Below, in pieces: positions 25,258 through 35,269 of a stretch of 64,000 nt of DNA (within the stretch, counting starts at the first letter, position 1; each line of letters begins with the position of its first letter). Below the pieces are notes generated by a model. That model worked only from the letters and a program-made list of their open reading frames with translations, ran no database searches and was not told the DNA's origin. The position numbers were made by a program, and so were the translations under genes. This stretch comes from Enoplosus armatus (taxonomy: Eukaryota > Chordata > Actinopteri > Centrarchiformes > Enoplosidae): NCBI RefSeq assembly GCF_043641665.1, contig NC_092200.1, positions 19,117,423-19,181,422 of the forward strand. The letters are read 5' to 3'.

Positions 25258-28200
25258 CAGACTGTACAACTAAGCTGCTGAACTGTAAAAGCTATGATGT
25301 GCCTGGTGCGTCTTCTCCTTGGTAATGTTAGCATGCTTCTATTCAGCTCACAGCACAGCGGAGGTCGAGGCCGAGTACAACATAGACCAATGAAAGGTGA
25401 GCCACACCTGACAACGTAGGGCTGAGCCAGACCAGCTGAGTCTGAGGAGTCCTGATCTTACTCCTGTACGGAGGAGAAACCCGTTTGACTCAAAAACATG
25501 GTTTTGCTCTGACATGACAAATAGTTATTTGGACACTGACACAATGTTTGTTATTTTAGCTATTTACCAAATCATATTCAAGTTACAGCTGTATGGTGAA
25601 TATGGGCTTAGTGCAGCTTTGACTTGACATCCAAATTGGAGGAAGGGTTTCGGAATTACAGCTCTTTTATAGGTAGTACCATCTTTTTCAAGGGCCCACA
25701 GGTAATTGAACAATTGACTCTTTTCATGGACAGGTGTGGGCTACTCCTTTGTTACTTCTTCTTCAATTAAGCGGGTAAAAAGGTCTGGAGTTGATTCCAG
25801 TGCATGGCATTTGCATTTTGGAAGCTGTTGTGAAGCCACAACACACGGTCAAAGGAACTCCTAATGCAAGTGAAACAGGCCATCCTACAAAGACAAAAAA
25901 CATTATGCATCAGAGAGATAGCGGGAACATCAGGAGTGGCCAAATCAACAGTTTGGTACATTCTGAGAAAAAAAACAAAAAACACAAAAAAAGGCCTGGA
26001 TGTCCAACGGAAGGGGGTGGATGATCGCAGGATCCATTCCATGGTAAAGAAAAACCCCTTCCCAACATCCAGCCAAGTGAAGACCACTCTACGGGAGGTA
26101 TGTATCATTCTCAAAGTCTACCATGAAGAGAAGACTTCACAAGACACAACAACACAGAGGGTTCACCACAAGGTGCAAACCGCTGATAAGCCTCAAGAAT
26201 AGAAAGGCCAGATTCGACTTTGCCAAGAAACACCTAAAGAAGCCAGCCCAGTTCTGGAACAGCTTTCTTTGGACTAAGATCAACCTGTACCAGAATGATG
26301 GGAAGAAAAAAAAAAAAAAAAAAGCATGGAGAAGGCTTGGACCATGATCCAAAGTATACCACATCATCTGTAACACACGGTGGAGGCGGTGTGATGGCAT
26401 GGGCGCGCATGGCTTCCAACGGCGCTGGCTCGCTAGTGTTTACTGATGATGCGACAGAAGCAGCCGGATGAATTATGAAGTGTATAGGGATATACGGTCT
26501 GCTCAGATTCCAGCCAAATTCAGCAAAGCCGATTGGACGGTGCTTCACGGTACAGGTGGATAAAGACCCAAAACATACTGTGAAAGCAACCCAGGAGGTT
26601 TTTTTTTAAGGCAATCGAGCATGCTTTTCACTTGCTGAGGACAAAACTAAACGTTTGATACAATATTTTCATTCAACCCCTTGAAACAATCGAGATGCAA
26701 CTGACATTCAGCTTTAATTCATTTCAAATCCATTGTGGTGGCGTGCAGAGCCGGAATTATGAAAATTGTGTCACTGTCCAAATTGGTTTTCCGGACCCAA
26801 CTTCATATCTGCAGATGATTGAGATTACTAAATAACTTCAACAACACGTTAAGCTGCACTTGATTCCTCAGCAAAAGAAAAACAGCCGAGTCAAACCAGC
26901 ATCGCAGCACGCCTTGGCTAAATAACAACACTAAAGAGAATGCAGAGGAGCAGAATGGAAACGAAAAGAGGACGGTCTGATGGTGTCGTATGAAATTCTG
27001 AAAGGACTAATGTCCACAAACTTTACACGAGAAGCTCTGCCTCTTTGGCGTCTTGAATTAAATACAAAGTTTGTGGTCGGAGCAGAACAGAAACAGTATG
27101 CTGATGCAGTGAAGTAAAGTGACAATCAGTGTACGGTCACACTCTGGACTACATCATCGAGATGTAAAGCCATTGTCAAGCCTCTGTTTTGGTGAGTTAG
27201 TTACAGTTTGACCGCATTATTTGATTAAGACCATCTTATTTTAAAATGCAACAATAATTAAAAATCCCACGGTAAACACGCGTGTCGCATGACCTCATTT
27301 GATAAAGATCTTTTCACGTTGTGTGCCATGCAAGTTCATGAGGCCAAAAAATAAATGTAAATACCGTTTGGGTGTAAAGAGGTTTGCAAATTGTAACTCT
27401 GTTGTGAAAACTGAGCCGAAAGGAATTGTGAAATGCTGTCGTAAAAATGGCGGTGCATTGAACTTCTTGTTGCAAAGTCAAATGAATGCAGTTCTATGTC
27501 CTCATCATGCAAATTATTCTCCATGGTGTACATGGCCGTTTTGAGACACTAGTGTTTGTTCCCCATCATCCTCCCAATATGGAACATCTGCAGTCCTTGT
27601 CACTGCTATCCCTACTGTTGACCTGCTGTGTACAAGTAATAAAAACATAGAAATATGCAAACTGACTTGTTTCATCAGACTTACAAAGCCATTCATATAT
27701 GCATTTACTGTGTGTTACAAATCTCAGGGAACAAGCCAGACACGCCTTTCCTATCAATACGTCTGCCTGCTCCGCCACCCGTTAGACGAAACACAATGTC
27801 ACCAACAGACCATGTTCACACGGCGGCCATTTTCCTCTAACGTCACGCTCAGGGTGGGAAGCACAAATGCTGCTATTGTGTCGTCGGCCATATTTCAAGG
27901 CAAAAAAAACAAAAGAACATATTTGATATACCCATTAGCTACCGCTCGACAACAGCCAGCATTAGCATTCAAACACTTCGTAGCTAACGCTGACATTACC
28001 GTTTGACAGTGTGCTGGATGTAATCAAGCTAGCAATGTGACGGTACGTGCAGTGACGCAACGTAAAGTCTTTCATATCGTGTCACACTATCAAACGGCAA
28101 TGATAGCTAGGAAGTGGCTGAATGCTAACATTAGCTGTTGTCAGACGCTAGCTAATGGAGTGCGCATATTCTCACGAAAATGGCACGCACATGGTTTTGG

Positions 28201-29610
28201 TTGGGGCATAACACATGGGAGGCCCGCGCTATCTGAGCAGCTCCAACTAGTAGCACTCTCTAGTGCACAACTAGCCACGAACACCGCTACATTGTGGGCT
28301 GCTCGGGAGAACACACGTCATTCAAGGTTGTCAGAACCACTTAATCAAAGTGAACACAGCAGCACCGAGACATGGTCTTGGGGCTCGGTTCCCTCTAGGC
28401 GGGACCGCTCGCCATTCAAAATGGATGTGCTCGCCAAGTCAGCTGAAGGAAATAAAATAATAATGACGGGGAGTTAATAATACATGAATAGACATAAGTG
28501 TCAGCGGTGCTGGAGAGGCAGGAAGAGTGGGGGATCGCGGCCACATTGTGCTACCTTCAGAGCCCCGTAAAACGACATTAAAGCTCGCGGCCGTTCCCTC
28601 ATTCTCCTTAAATGACCCTAAAATCCCCCCCCCCCCCAAAAAAAAAGACGTAAGAGAAAAGAACGTTACCGCGGCTGTCATATTATACTCATTTCGAGAC
28701 GTCAAGGGTAAAAAGGTGAAAAAAAAAAAGAAAAAAGGACAGAAGTGGCTTCACAAAAAGTAGAAATGTATCGAGGTCTGATATATCCGTGGTAGGTGAC
28801 TACACTTAAACATCACACAATATAAAGTAAAGCATCACTTATAGACCTGGATTCAGCCTCCTGCTTCCCGTATGCCTACACTCTGTGATTGTGTGTGTGT
28901 CTCCTACAGGCCCAGTAACCTAGTGGGTAGTTTTGGGGGTCTGGGCACAAGGACAAAGGACGACAGAATCGCAGGTAGCTCCGGTGCCGCCGTGGTCTCC
29001 GCTCCTCGTTTCAGCGTGCACGTTACGGCCACCAGCGTCACCTCTTTCGACAGTTCTCGTTTCGCTCTCACTTCCCCAATCGAGGTGGCGGCGTGGGGTG
29101 GGGGGGGGGGGGGGGGGGGGGGGGGACGGCGTCGACCTGATCCAAAACTTTGAGATTTTATTGATATTGCGTGTTTCTCGGTGGGTCACGCGGACGCCGA
29201 AGTTACCGGAGGACAGTGTGTAGCTTATGGACAGTCACATTGGTCCTCGGCCGTGCGTGTAATTAAGGCGACAGGCGAAGGAATATTGAATTATGCCAGT
29301 TTTGAATTGAATTTGGCGAACAACGCTGTCAAAACAATACCGAGCGGCACGTATCGGAGCTACATCACGGGCAGCCTGCTGGCAGACCTTTAAGCGCCAC
29401 ACACACACACACACACAAACCAAACAAAACGACTTCTTGCCTCTACATAATAAAAAACACACTCACGGGGACACACTATCCTTTCAGCCCAGACGCGCGT
29501 GTCTTATCACGGCTCCAGCAGCGCCGTCGCTCGTGGTAATAATGGCAGGCACCGCTCACCTCTAGAAACAGCCAGAATGTCAGGGCCAAGTCGGCCAGTG
29601 GATTCCTCAT
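7844..29610 (-). CDS. vopp1: VOPP1 (ECOP/GASP), WW-domain-binding vesicular membrane protein, complete, five exons
   Basis: Joining 29560-29610, 16448-16506, 12855-12932, 11193-11326 and 7844-8049 gives 528 coding bases, 175 residues and a stop. The human protein has about 172 residues. Residues 1 to about 21 form a signal peptide. A luminal Cys-rich segment follows (Cys 18, 25, 38, 44, 45, 49, 50; core [20 protein letters not shown]). A membrane segment lies at about 60-80 ([15 protein letters not shown]) and is followed by the basic stop RRR. The cytosolic tail is rich in Pro, Gly and Met and has two PPxY motifs (PPSY 154-157, PPPY 162-165). The family member in mammals sits on endosomal or lysosomal vesicles, binds the WW protein WWOX and favours cell survival. 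All four introns are GT-AG and codon phases match. Intron 1 (13 kb) holds most of the transposons in the gene. Identity is very likely; function here is by family. Confidence 0.95.
8420..9070 (-). pseudogene. Decayed Tc1/mariner-like transposase fragment
   Basis: Minus-strand frames contain [10 protein letters not shown] and [13 protein letters not shown], which resemble the Tc1 transposase blocks around the second catalytic Asp (QDxDPKHT) and VLEWPSQSPDLNP. Upstream are KEDYLQ-like and GGGS-like remnants. Stops and frameshifts break it throughout. It lies within vopp1 intron 4. Limits are approximate because terminal repeats were not found. Confidence 0.65.
9080..11192. other. vopp1 intron 4, remainder
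   Basis: I recognised no exon or repeat family in this part. A plus-strand open frame spans 10710-11204 (164 codons) and overlaps exon 4 antisense. It has no domain I know and probably arises by chance. Confidence 0.4.
11193..11326 (-). CDS. vopp1: vopp1 coding exon 4 (membrane segment and juxtamembrane)
   Basis: Acceptor CCACTCAG and donor GTACAG. It encodes [20 protein letters not shown] followed by [20 protein letters not shown], nearly the same as the human segment, and ends in phase 1. Confidence 0.96.
11410..11429. repeat. Poly-C run
   Basis: About 20 consecutive C in vopp1 intron 3, close to the exon 4 acceptor. Confidence 0.9.
11801..12020 (+). pseudogene. LINE relic, C-terminal end of a reverse-transcriptase ORF plus tail
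   Basis: Plus-strand frames read [18 protein letters not shown] and then, after a gap, [19 protein letters not shown] before a stop. These match the conserved C-terminal pieces of fish non-LTR retrotransposon ORF2 proteins (HHITPVLxSLHWLPV and TFKSRLKTHLFxxAF types). A tail with AATAAAATG and (ATT)n follows. The intervening part is deleted and frameshifted. It sits in vopp1 intron 3. Confidence 0.7.
12079..12724. repeat. Composite repeat with direct terminal copies
   Basis: A block beginning TTCAACCACATTT and ending GGACCTTGAGTTAATG occurs at 12079-12198 and again at 12591-12724 in the same orientation. Between them lies a segment with AAAGATGGACGACATGACAG and AAGCCAAAACGTCTCGATCG, a widespread fish repeat that recurs here at about 13705, 30615 and 58918. 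The direct copies could be long-terminal-repeat-like or a local duplication. They lack clear TG and CA ends and there is no coding sequence. Confidence 0.7.
12855..12932 (-). CDS. vopp1: vopp1 coding exon 3 (Cys-rich core)
   Basis: Acceptor TTGTTGTAG and donor GTGAGT. It encodes [20 protein letters not shown] and then QRLWYF, ending two bases into a Trp codon. The paired CC motifs are the family signature. Confidence 0.95.
13007..13548. mobile_element. Internally deleted Tc1/mariner element with TA target site
   Basis: The left end CAGTGCTTAACAAATGTATT and the complement of the right end CAATGCTTAACAAATTTATT are terminal inverted repeats; both continue into AGACCACC. Each end is flanked by TA (13005-13006 and 13549-13550), the Tc1/mariner target duplication. 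At 542 bases it keeps the untranslated flanks but no transposase. It is non-autonomous and lies in vopp1 intron 2. Confidence 0.88.
13571..13609. repeat. (CA)n microsatellite
   Basis: About 19 CA repeats starting 22 bases past the right end of the Tc1-derived element. Confidence 0.95.
13705..13815. repeat. Fragment of the GAAGCCAAAACGTCTCGATC repeat
   Basis: It shares ACTGTATACAAAGAT, CCTGAAAGTGAAGCC and CCCCCTGCTGGCTGCAGTAT with the segment inside 12199-12590. Confidence 0.75.
14343..14735. repeat. Dispersed repeat (copy 1) with internal duplication
   Basis: The block GTATGTGTGTAATATGTTCG to GTTGCCAGATTGGGG (about 14411-14506) recurs at about 24593-24690 in the same orientation. Just to its right, a 55-60 base segment with GTTTTATTGCCGGACAGAG is duplicated at about 14523 and 14676. 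Family unknown. Confidence 0.7.
15602..16007 (+). repeat. Dispersed repeat E, copy 1 (inverted relative to 54107-54474)
   Basis: It runs from TGTTGCAGTATTCTCC to CCTCGCGCCAGAGACACC. The reverse complement of 54107-54474 matches along almost its whole length, with a few small gaps. It contains a 57-codon frame at 15737-15910 (starts [12 protein letters not shown], ends RRLVSKI) whose counterpart in the other copy is open for 70 codons. The GC- and CpG-rich make-up differs from the flanking intron. It may be a PIF/Harbinger-type non-autonomous element; that is a guess. Confidence 0.8.
16448..16506 (-). CDS. vopp1: vopp1 coding exon 2
   Basis: Acceptor TTTTACAG and donor GTAAGT. It encodes [19 protein letters not shown] plus two bases of the next Ile codon. 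It matches the conserved KKxCWYFEGxYP segment of the family. Confidence 0.93.
18406..19038 (+). mobile_element. Non-autonomous inverted-repeat element A, copy 1
   Basis: It opens with TAGATGTGCTGCAGGGGTGA and closes with a degenerate inverse near GCAGCACTCC. Its body is closely similar to 39163-39823, including AAAGCCAATGGGATTTT, GGAATCGCCAGAAGTAAAAA and AGATAGATGTAGAGTATAAA. Minus-strand open frames in this element (for example 18328-18651) occur in several copies only because the element is repeated. It lies in vopp1 intron 1. Confidence 0.85.
19441..19478. repeat. (CA)n microsatellite
   Basis: 19 CA repeats followed by a GA-rich stretch. Confidence 0.95.
20020..20560. repeat. Degenerate short-unit fish repeat cluster
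   Basis: The phrases GATTCATCCTCTGGG..ACCATG.ATATCTGTACC, CAATCCATCCAATAGCTATT and GAGATATTTCACTAAA recur in diverged form, with restarts near 20042, 20268, 20408 and 20510. The unit is roughly 110-230 bases. A related piece lies at about 55262-55410. The type is common between teleost genes; its class is unknown to me. Confidence 0.6.
21325..21355. repeat. (GT)n microsatellite
   Basis: About 15 GT repeats. Confidence 0.95.
22193..22330 (+). pseudogene. THAP zinc-finger N-terminal fragment
   Basis: The frame starts [20 protein letters not shown] and continues SFYKLLG. This is the usual start of fish THAP domains (M-x-K-x-C-C-x-x-x-C ... LSFxxxP), which occur in DNA-binding proteins and in P-element-like transposons. 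The second zinc Cys appears replaced by His, an A-rich run follows, and the downstream WxxA/CSxHF part is missing. It is therefore a relic rather than a gene. Confidence 0.45.
22413..22485 (-). pseudogene. Short coding relic ([18 protein letters not shown])
   Basis: The minus strand reads [20 protein letters not shown] and then a stop. The pattern DPxxWPxVxYxDIYxYL occurs in repetitive uncharacterised fish proteins. The fragment is short and has no start, and it lies on the opposite strand to the THAP-like piece 80 bases to its left. Confidence 0.3.
23514..23752 (-). mobile_element. Element A, copy 3, inverted and internally deleted
   Basis: It begins CAATAGAGCGCTGCAGG, the terminal repeat of the 39163-39823 copy, and continues as the complement of that copy's right half (GTCTGGAAGTCAATGGGTTT, CCGCCTTTACAGCCTCGTTG). 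About 150 internal bases are missing, and it breaks off near 23752 without the other end. Confidence 0.8.
24545..24690. repeat. Dispersed repeat, copy 2 of 14343-14735
   Basis: It shares GTATGTGTGTAATATGTTCG, GGTTGACACCGCACCAGGAA and TGTTGCCAGATTGGGC with the copy near 14411. Confidence 0.75.
24833..24902. repeat. Inverted repeat (hairpin) with CCAGAGGGCTTT arms
   Basis: CTGGGTC...CCAGAGGGCTTT on the left pairs with AAAGCCCTCTGG..GACCCAG on the right around a loop of roughly 20 bases; a few bases bulge in each arm. Confidence 0.75.
24951..25075 (-). mobile_element. tRNA-derived SINE, copy 1
   Basis: On the minus strand GGGTTCAATTCC (25021-25032) fits an RNA polymerase III B box. GAGTCCTTACCGCAGCCGCC precedes it, and the end reads GCTGCATGTCACC with a CT-rich tail. 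A second copy with the same order lies at 46224-46340. This copy is truncated before the A box. It is not a functional tRNA gene. Confidence 0.75.
25211..25256. repeat. (TG)n microsatellite
   Basis: 23 TG repeats, the longest dinucleotide tract in the window. Confidence 0.95.
25525..26795 (+). mobile_element. Tc1/mariner-like transposon with broken transposase
   Basis: Inverted repeats TTTGGACACTGACACAAT (left) and, complemented, TTTGGACAGTGACACAAT (right) bracket the element. Inside, plus-strand frames give a helix-turn-helix region ([20 protein letters not shown]), [51 protein letters not shown] and [16 protein letters not shown] pieces. These are the paired-like DNA-binding domain and parts of the DDE catalytic domain. 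At least three frame changes, several stops and an A run at about 26307-26323 destroy the frame. It lies in vopp1 intron 1. The true termini may extend a little further out. Confidence 0.85.
26800..28860. other. vopp1 intron 1 stretch, nothing named
   Basis: No exon was supported. An open frame at 28037-28477 (146 codons, plus) lies in a CpG-bearing region with GCTAAC/GCTAGC words, typical of fish repeats, and shows no domain. A C run followed by an A run lies at about 28626-28648. Confidence 0.4.
29101..29125. repeat. Poly-G run
   Basis: 25 consecutive G (more counting the preceding GGGGT), about 430 bases inside intron 1 from vopp1 exon 1. Confidence 0.9.
29560..29610 (-). CDS. vopp1: vopp1 coding exon 1 (start codon and signal peptide)
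   Basis: It encodes [17 protein letters not shown] and ends in phase 0 before donor GTGAGC. I chose this ATG because it starts a hydrophobic leader and aligns with the human N-terminus, which likewise ends in Leu-Glu-Cys before the mature Cys-rich part. It lies in a GC-rich, CpG-containing stretch, as expected for a first exon. Confidence 0.9.
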
Positions 29611-29683
29611 ATCTCCGCCGGTAGGAGAGTGGACGCCGAGCTCCGCTTCTGGAGGAAAGGACGACGGGGAGGAGACGCTCCTT

Positions 29684-29716
<33 letters not shown>

Positions 29717-29960
29717 CACTGTGTCGGTTTCATCCCGCTACTGGAGGAGGAGGGGAGGGAGGGAGGGGAGGGGGGCACACCACAAGCTCAGGTCCAGCCG
29801 GTGCGACGCGGCGTCCTCCGGGTGACGGGACGGATGAAGGCAACCTGGGTGACTGTCAGACGGCCCACAGACGAGAGATTAATGGCATGGTGGGAGGCAG
29901 CGTTAGCCTGTGATGTTGCCTTATTCCACGCCCCTTTCCCCAGCCAGCCCGCCCCCCTCC
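29611..29960 (-). promoter_or_regulatory. Probable vopp1 5-prime UTR and promoter region
   Basis: The sequence directly upstream of the start codon is GC- and CpG-rich (for example GGAGCGTCTCC and CCGGTAGGAG contexts) with C-rich GC-box-like stretches near 29930-29960. An AT-only (TA)n tract sits at about 29684-29716. No single TATA box or start site can be fixed from sequence. Confidence 0.45.
29684..29716. repeat. (TA)n tract
   Basis: Almost pure alternating TA, broken once by AAA, 75-105 bases upstream of the vopp1 start codon. Confidence 0.9.
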
Positions 29961-30608
29961 TCCTCCCTACAACTAGTACATAAGTAGCACACTGTATTTT
30001 TTCCATTTCAAACAATTCCACTCCTCAAAACGGCATTTTATACACACACACACACAAAGGATTCTTTGCTGTATGCTAAGACGAACGTTAGCCCTAATGT
30101 CTCTTGGTGCACTACAGAATAGGTCCATATAAACAGAATTATCTATATCTATATATAGCCAATCAAATCACAACAAAAGCAAACAAACCGACTCTACAGG
30201 CTCTTTTTTTTTTTTGGCAGTATTGCCTCTGTTTTTTTGTTGTTTTTTTTAATCCATAAATCCCATTAAAGTGACCAAAACCAACTGCGAAACTATAAAA
30301 ACACTGATATAAAATAGCACCAGCCGCATCCTTTAAGCGAGAGACAGTTCGCCAGGCAGCCAGTTATGCCTTTAGCACATACCAGGCAGTAATGCTCTGT
30401 GCAACTAGAGTGTGTATTTCTGGAGGGCTTCACACAGCTGTGGCACTCAAGTGGGGGTGTTTCAGATTCAGCACCATGGACAGCACCTGAGCTGAGAGAC
30501 AGAGGAGACAGCTGGACAGGTGCTGACAGGAGACACTTTTTCTTTTTGATTGGTTGGTCAAACAGAGCAGGAAACAAACAGGAACACAGCTGGGCGTGAC
30601 CATATATA

Positions 30609-30735
30609 TATATATAAAAAGATGGACGACATAGCAGCTCCCCCAAAAGTGAAGCCAGAAACGTCTCGATCATGTTAGTGGACGGGACATGGGACATTTT
30701 AGGTTGTTCTTATCACGCTGATGTTTGTACGATCA
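30609..30735. repeat. Fragment of the GAAGCCAAAACGTCTCGATC repeat
   Basis: It shares AAAGATGGACGACAT, AAGTGAAGCC, ACGTCTCGATC and TTCTTATCACGCTGA with 12240-12400. Confidence 0.75.
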
Positions 30736-30977
30736 GAATTTGATCCACATGGGTCTAATAGATGTGATAAGTCCAGGGGCTACTAATAACATTTACAACG
30801 GCTCACTTCTAGAGCCAGCGTCCCATTAAAACTACGACAGTGGGACAGCGATACCAGGACCCTGAAAGTGAAGCAGCCAAATGGAATTCAGCCTTCGTTC
30901 ATTTCATTATTTACACCTTTGTTTTTCCTGCTGTCACAAAATGTCAGTGAAAAAAAAGCATAATCTTTGTCACCGCT

Positions 30978-30979
<2 letters not shown>

Positions 30980-31008
<29 letters not shown>

Positions 31009-31012
31009 GGGG
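30980..31012. repeat. (TG)n tract running into poly-G
   Basis: TGTGTGTGTGTG followed by about 21 G. Confidence 0.9.
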
Positions 31013-32109
31013 CAAAGACTTATAGGGTGGTCAGGCAGGCAGGGGTCAAAACCAGGAAAGGCAATATAAAACCGACAGGGAGCCGGGGCAAGAAACCGTT
31101 CAAAAGTCCAAAAACTAAGTCTAAAAAAGACACTGGGAACACTGGGAACACACAGCAATAACCTACAACGGACTGGCACTGGGGAGAGGGAAGCACACAG
31201 ACTAAAACGCAGAAGCCAGGTGGGGGTAACGAGGGCCAAGGTGAAACCAATCAGGGCAGGTGTGAAGGCAGGAAGTCAAGTAGTCCGAGACGAGAGGAGA
31301 GTAAACTAACAAAATAAAACAGGAAACACATGATTGAAAGAGCTAAACACACATAGGGAGCCAAACTGTGACAGTCTCCTTTATTTACCTTTTGCGTTCG
31401 CAAATATTCGACGTAACTTGTGCGAGGGGAGCCTTTTGTGCCACGGCCTGCGAGAGCTAACGCTATGTAGCTTGGTTAGCATTGGCGCTCCTGGTAGCTG
31501 CCATTTCACGGCGCGCCATTTTAGCTAGCTGGGTGTTTCCATAAAAGGTTTTTTGGAAAGCGTTGCATACAACTTTACCTATATAAAAGTGCATTTATTG
31601 GTTTCCAGGAATTGGTCCCCCTCCCCCATGTGCCTGCATCCTTGATTTTGTTTTGTTTTTTGTAAATGGCAAGGCTGTCGGCCAACCAGAAGACTACAAC
31701 ATGGGACCTTGGATCTAGGACTTCAACTGGTGGGCTTCCTCCAACACCAGAGATGGAATAAATCTGCCTGCCAGGAGCAGGTTTGAATAAAAAGCCCGTT
31801 GGACCATTTTGAGGCCTTTTTAAAATCAGATACATAGATTTCAAGTTAAATGTCACTAACCGCACAGAAAAGTGCTGCTGAACTGCTCTCCGTGGACTGG
31901 TGTGCATGACCCATCACCCATCCGAACACCCACGTCAGTTTTTAGGGGGGGGGGCGGCCGGTGGTGCAACCTGTGTGAAAGCCTCGGCCATTACGAGTGT
32001 TTGATCTGCTGATTTCGGCCTACTGGCACCAGACGCCGGCAATAATACGTCTCATTGTGAGGGGAGATGAGCCTAGTTATATTGTTTTTCCATTCTGTGG
32101 AACCCTCAG

Positions 32110-32110
<1 letters not shown>

Positions 32111-32154
<44 letters not shown>
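32111..32154. repeat. (TG)n microsatellite
   Basis: 22 TG repeats. Confidence 0.95.
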
Positions 32155-32158
<4 letters not shown>

Positions 32159-32614
32159 AGAGCAGCAGATTGTGACTCACTCTGACAGGAGAGGGAGGAG
32201 GAAAGCCGGATGCTACTGTTAGGGAGGAGAGATGAACGGCACGCAGTGGTATATGGACAGCTGTGCTTCGCAGCATCCCCTGGGGGAGAGACAGCATGGT
32301 CCTGGTGATGGACTTGATATCATGAGAGTGGATTAAACGCACCTTGACTAGTCAGGAAAACCCATTTATTTAGGTCACAATAACTTCTTGTGATCCTGCA
32401 AAAAGCTCCCATCACTTTCAAAACACTGCCACGACTCACGCTGAGATGCTAGCCGCTTGTTAGCTGTGCCCGCTTCAAACCAAACGATCACGTGACGCGT
32501 TCATTTGCAGCGGCCCCCTCGAGACCGAGGCCTCAGCTGGCACCTCACGACTCTGGTTCGTTTTTAAGATTTCGAGACGTTTTCGAAAAAATGTTCACGT
32601 CCAAGGCTTCGCGC

Positions 32615-32715
32615 TGGAGCCAGCATGTGGTTAGCTTAGCTTAGCATCAAGACTGGAAGTAGGGGGGGGGGGGGGGGCAGCTAGCTCTGGCTCTGTCCAG
32701 CGTTCAAAAAGCTAT
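32615..32715. repeat. Fold-back repeat fragment, copy 3
   Basis: GGTTAGCTTAGCTTAGCATC and AAGACTGGAAGTAGG followed by a G run and GCAGCTAGCTCTGGCTCTGT match the common arm of the elements at 3800 and 4886. Confidence 0.7.
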
Positions 32716-33347
32716 GTGGTACAATATGCAGTTTCTTTTTACGGTATCCCAGGGCCTGAAGGGTGTCATCATCATGCGTAGATATACAAGTTCATTGTAT
32801 ATATAGGGGGAGATGGTAACCCCCGTCTCTGTCCTCCTTGATCGTTCTCCGGCTGTCCACCGACTTCCCAGTCAACGCCGTGACCACCAGGTCACCTGGT
32901 GGCGCCTGGGCAGGTTCCATTCAAGGGTCAAGGTTGAGTTGGAAAACATAACAGCGTACAGCTTTCCTCTCCATTTCCTCCCACATTGTCGCCTGTCACT
33001 GAATTTGCGACTTGCGGCTAGAAGTGGTCTCACATGGCCAGAGATAGGGAGGAACTGTGCGCTACTTAGCTTAGCTTACAATTTCATCTCACCGTAACAA
33101 ACCATAACACCATACACTTCCACCTATAACGTCGCCAGTTGACCAGTTATATACGTCTATATCTTCACACATATGCATTATGTTTGATTTGTTATTTGTT
33201 CTCATTTAAATCTTTAAAAGGGATGTTTGGTGTACTACTTATGAATCACAACGGGACGGGGGGTGGGGGGTGGGATTGAGACGTGGCTCTGGTGCTCTGC
33301 TGCAGCCACTTGTGATTTGGCATAGAGATCCCATTGCATAAGAATCA

Positions 33348-33378
<31 letters not shown>

Positions 33379-35205
33379 GAGACTCCGATTCTTCACCACT
33401 TCAAATCTTTCATCTGCTCTGTTTCCAGCAGCAGCCCCCCACCCCCACACACACAGACAAATGAACCCTGATGTAGTAATTACCGGGTATCAGAGGGGGT
33501 AAACACTTGCAGAGATTTGCAGCACCATTCGGGGCGATTAGTCAGCTTTTTCCGCTGTGTAACTCAGTGGGCTTACGTTACCGTTGTAAAAGGGTCCACA
33601 TCTGTGTACGTGGGCCTGATGTAGGCCAGGGAAAACACTCCAATCAAAATGCGCCAAAGACAAAAACAAAAACACACAGGGAACAAAGCACGCAGACAAA
33701 AGTGGCATCCGAGGAGAGTCCACTCTTGTAGAATGAAAGTGAAGGTACGATGCGAAGTATGACCGAAGGCGGCAGCAGCAGGCTGATGGATGAGTGCGAC
33801 CTTGAAGAGGATTGTTTGATTTATATCTGTCAGGTCTCAGGGAACAGAGTCCTTTGCTGCCATGCAGGTGAATGAGAAGGAAGGAAGCAGGTCCCGAGCA
33901 GGGTCCAGGGGAACTGGTCGAGAAGGGATCATCTAGGAGGAGCAGGGTTTGGCCGAACAGCGGGCTTTGACCAGATATGGGAGGTAGAGACAGGACCAGG
34001 AACCTTTTACTAACTTTTGTAAGCCGTCTGTGTGTTAGATACTTTTGCGGTTTTCACAGGTTTTGCAAGTTTCATTCAAGCCCTTTCCTTGGCCGGCTGT
34101 AGGGAACCAGCATGTTCGATACTCTCAATTCTACTTGAACAAATTCGAACAATTCTAATGATCTAAAATGTACGCTGAGAGTTGTACCATTAGGAAAAAA
34201 TTGTTGGATCATAAAAACATGTTCAGGACAGCCATAGGTGAAAGTGTGATAGTGATGATACCTGCACCCCAGCACAGGAACGATGGGATGGGGCAGAAGT
34301 CGAAGGCACTCTTGCACAGACGGTCCGAAACCTGGGTAATGTTAGAATCATACAGGAGGTGTCAATTGCCACATCACGTTCCATATCGTATCCTTGTCAC
34401 GGCTGGGGGCTATCAGGGTACCAGGAACACACGCAGGGGGATGGGACCTGGTTGCAGACCGCCGAGGCAGAGCTTGATGCAGAAAGGTCATTTAATAACA
34501 AAGAAACCAGGGCAATGAGGACGTATAGCGGAAAGGTCCGAGGGCATCTGGCGGACGGCTCGAGGATGGCAGGTCCGGGGAGTTGAAGGAAAAGGGACAT
34601 GTCCACGGAAGAAGTGAGCAGGGGCTGGAGACCGGGGGGGGGGGGGGCGGCTGAGGGGAACTGAGGAGCAAACTGTGACGAATCCTGCTTCTGGTTAGAA
34701 GACGTGGCAGGAGCTAGCGCTGGTGTAAAATGCGCTACATGTACAGACGACCAAATGATGGCGACATGAAAACACACCAGGATTTGGAGGGGAGTTGGAC
34801 TAAGTGAAAAACGTCAAAAATGTCCAGAAACAGCCCTGATCCAGCCACGTAATCCCCCCACCCCCCCCATTCTTCTTGACATATTGTTGGATTATAAACC
34901 CCCAGCCCCAGTTATTACTTCTACTGGCTTTCTCTCTATGAGGCAGCCGGTTGGTCTCTGTGGATGTTGTGTTGTACTACCTAGCATGTAGCATGTAGTA
35001 TGTCCACTATGATACACACCACGGGAAAAACAAACCGACCAATTGTCGCACCCGACGCCCGTCAGCTCAGGCTGATTATCGGGCTGACATTGTGTAGTCC
35101 GAACCTGGCATGGTTCAGCGTTGCTGTTGCTGGTCCAGTCTGCCCCCCCCCCCCCCCAAAGACAACAAAACAAAACGTGTTCTCAGGAACTGTGGTGCTG
35201 AATAT

Positions 35206-35269
35206 CAAAAACTGGACCAGTTCTGAATCAAACCAATCAGGGGTTAGCTAACACGTAACTGGCCAACTG
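35206..35269. repeat. Element D fragment
   Basis: AAAAACTGGACCAGTTCTGAA, AACCAATCAGGGGTTAGCTA and CACGTAACTGGCCAA match the inner arm of 36013-36797. Confidence 0.75.

Noticed and set aside
28037..28477. 146-codon plus-strand open frame
   Set aside because: No domain, no splice partner and repeat-like GCTAGC-rich DNA antisense within vopp1 intron 1; likely chance.
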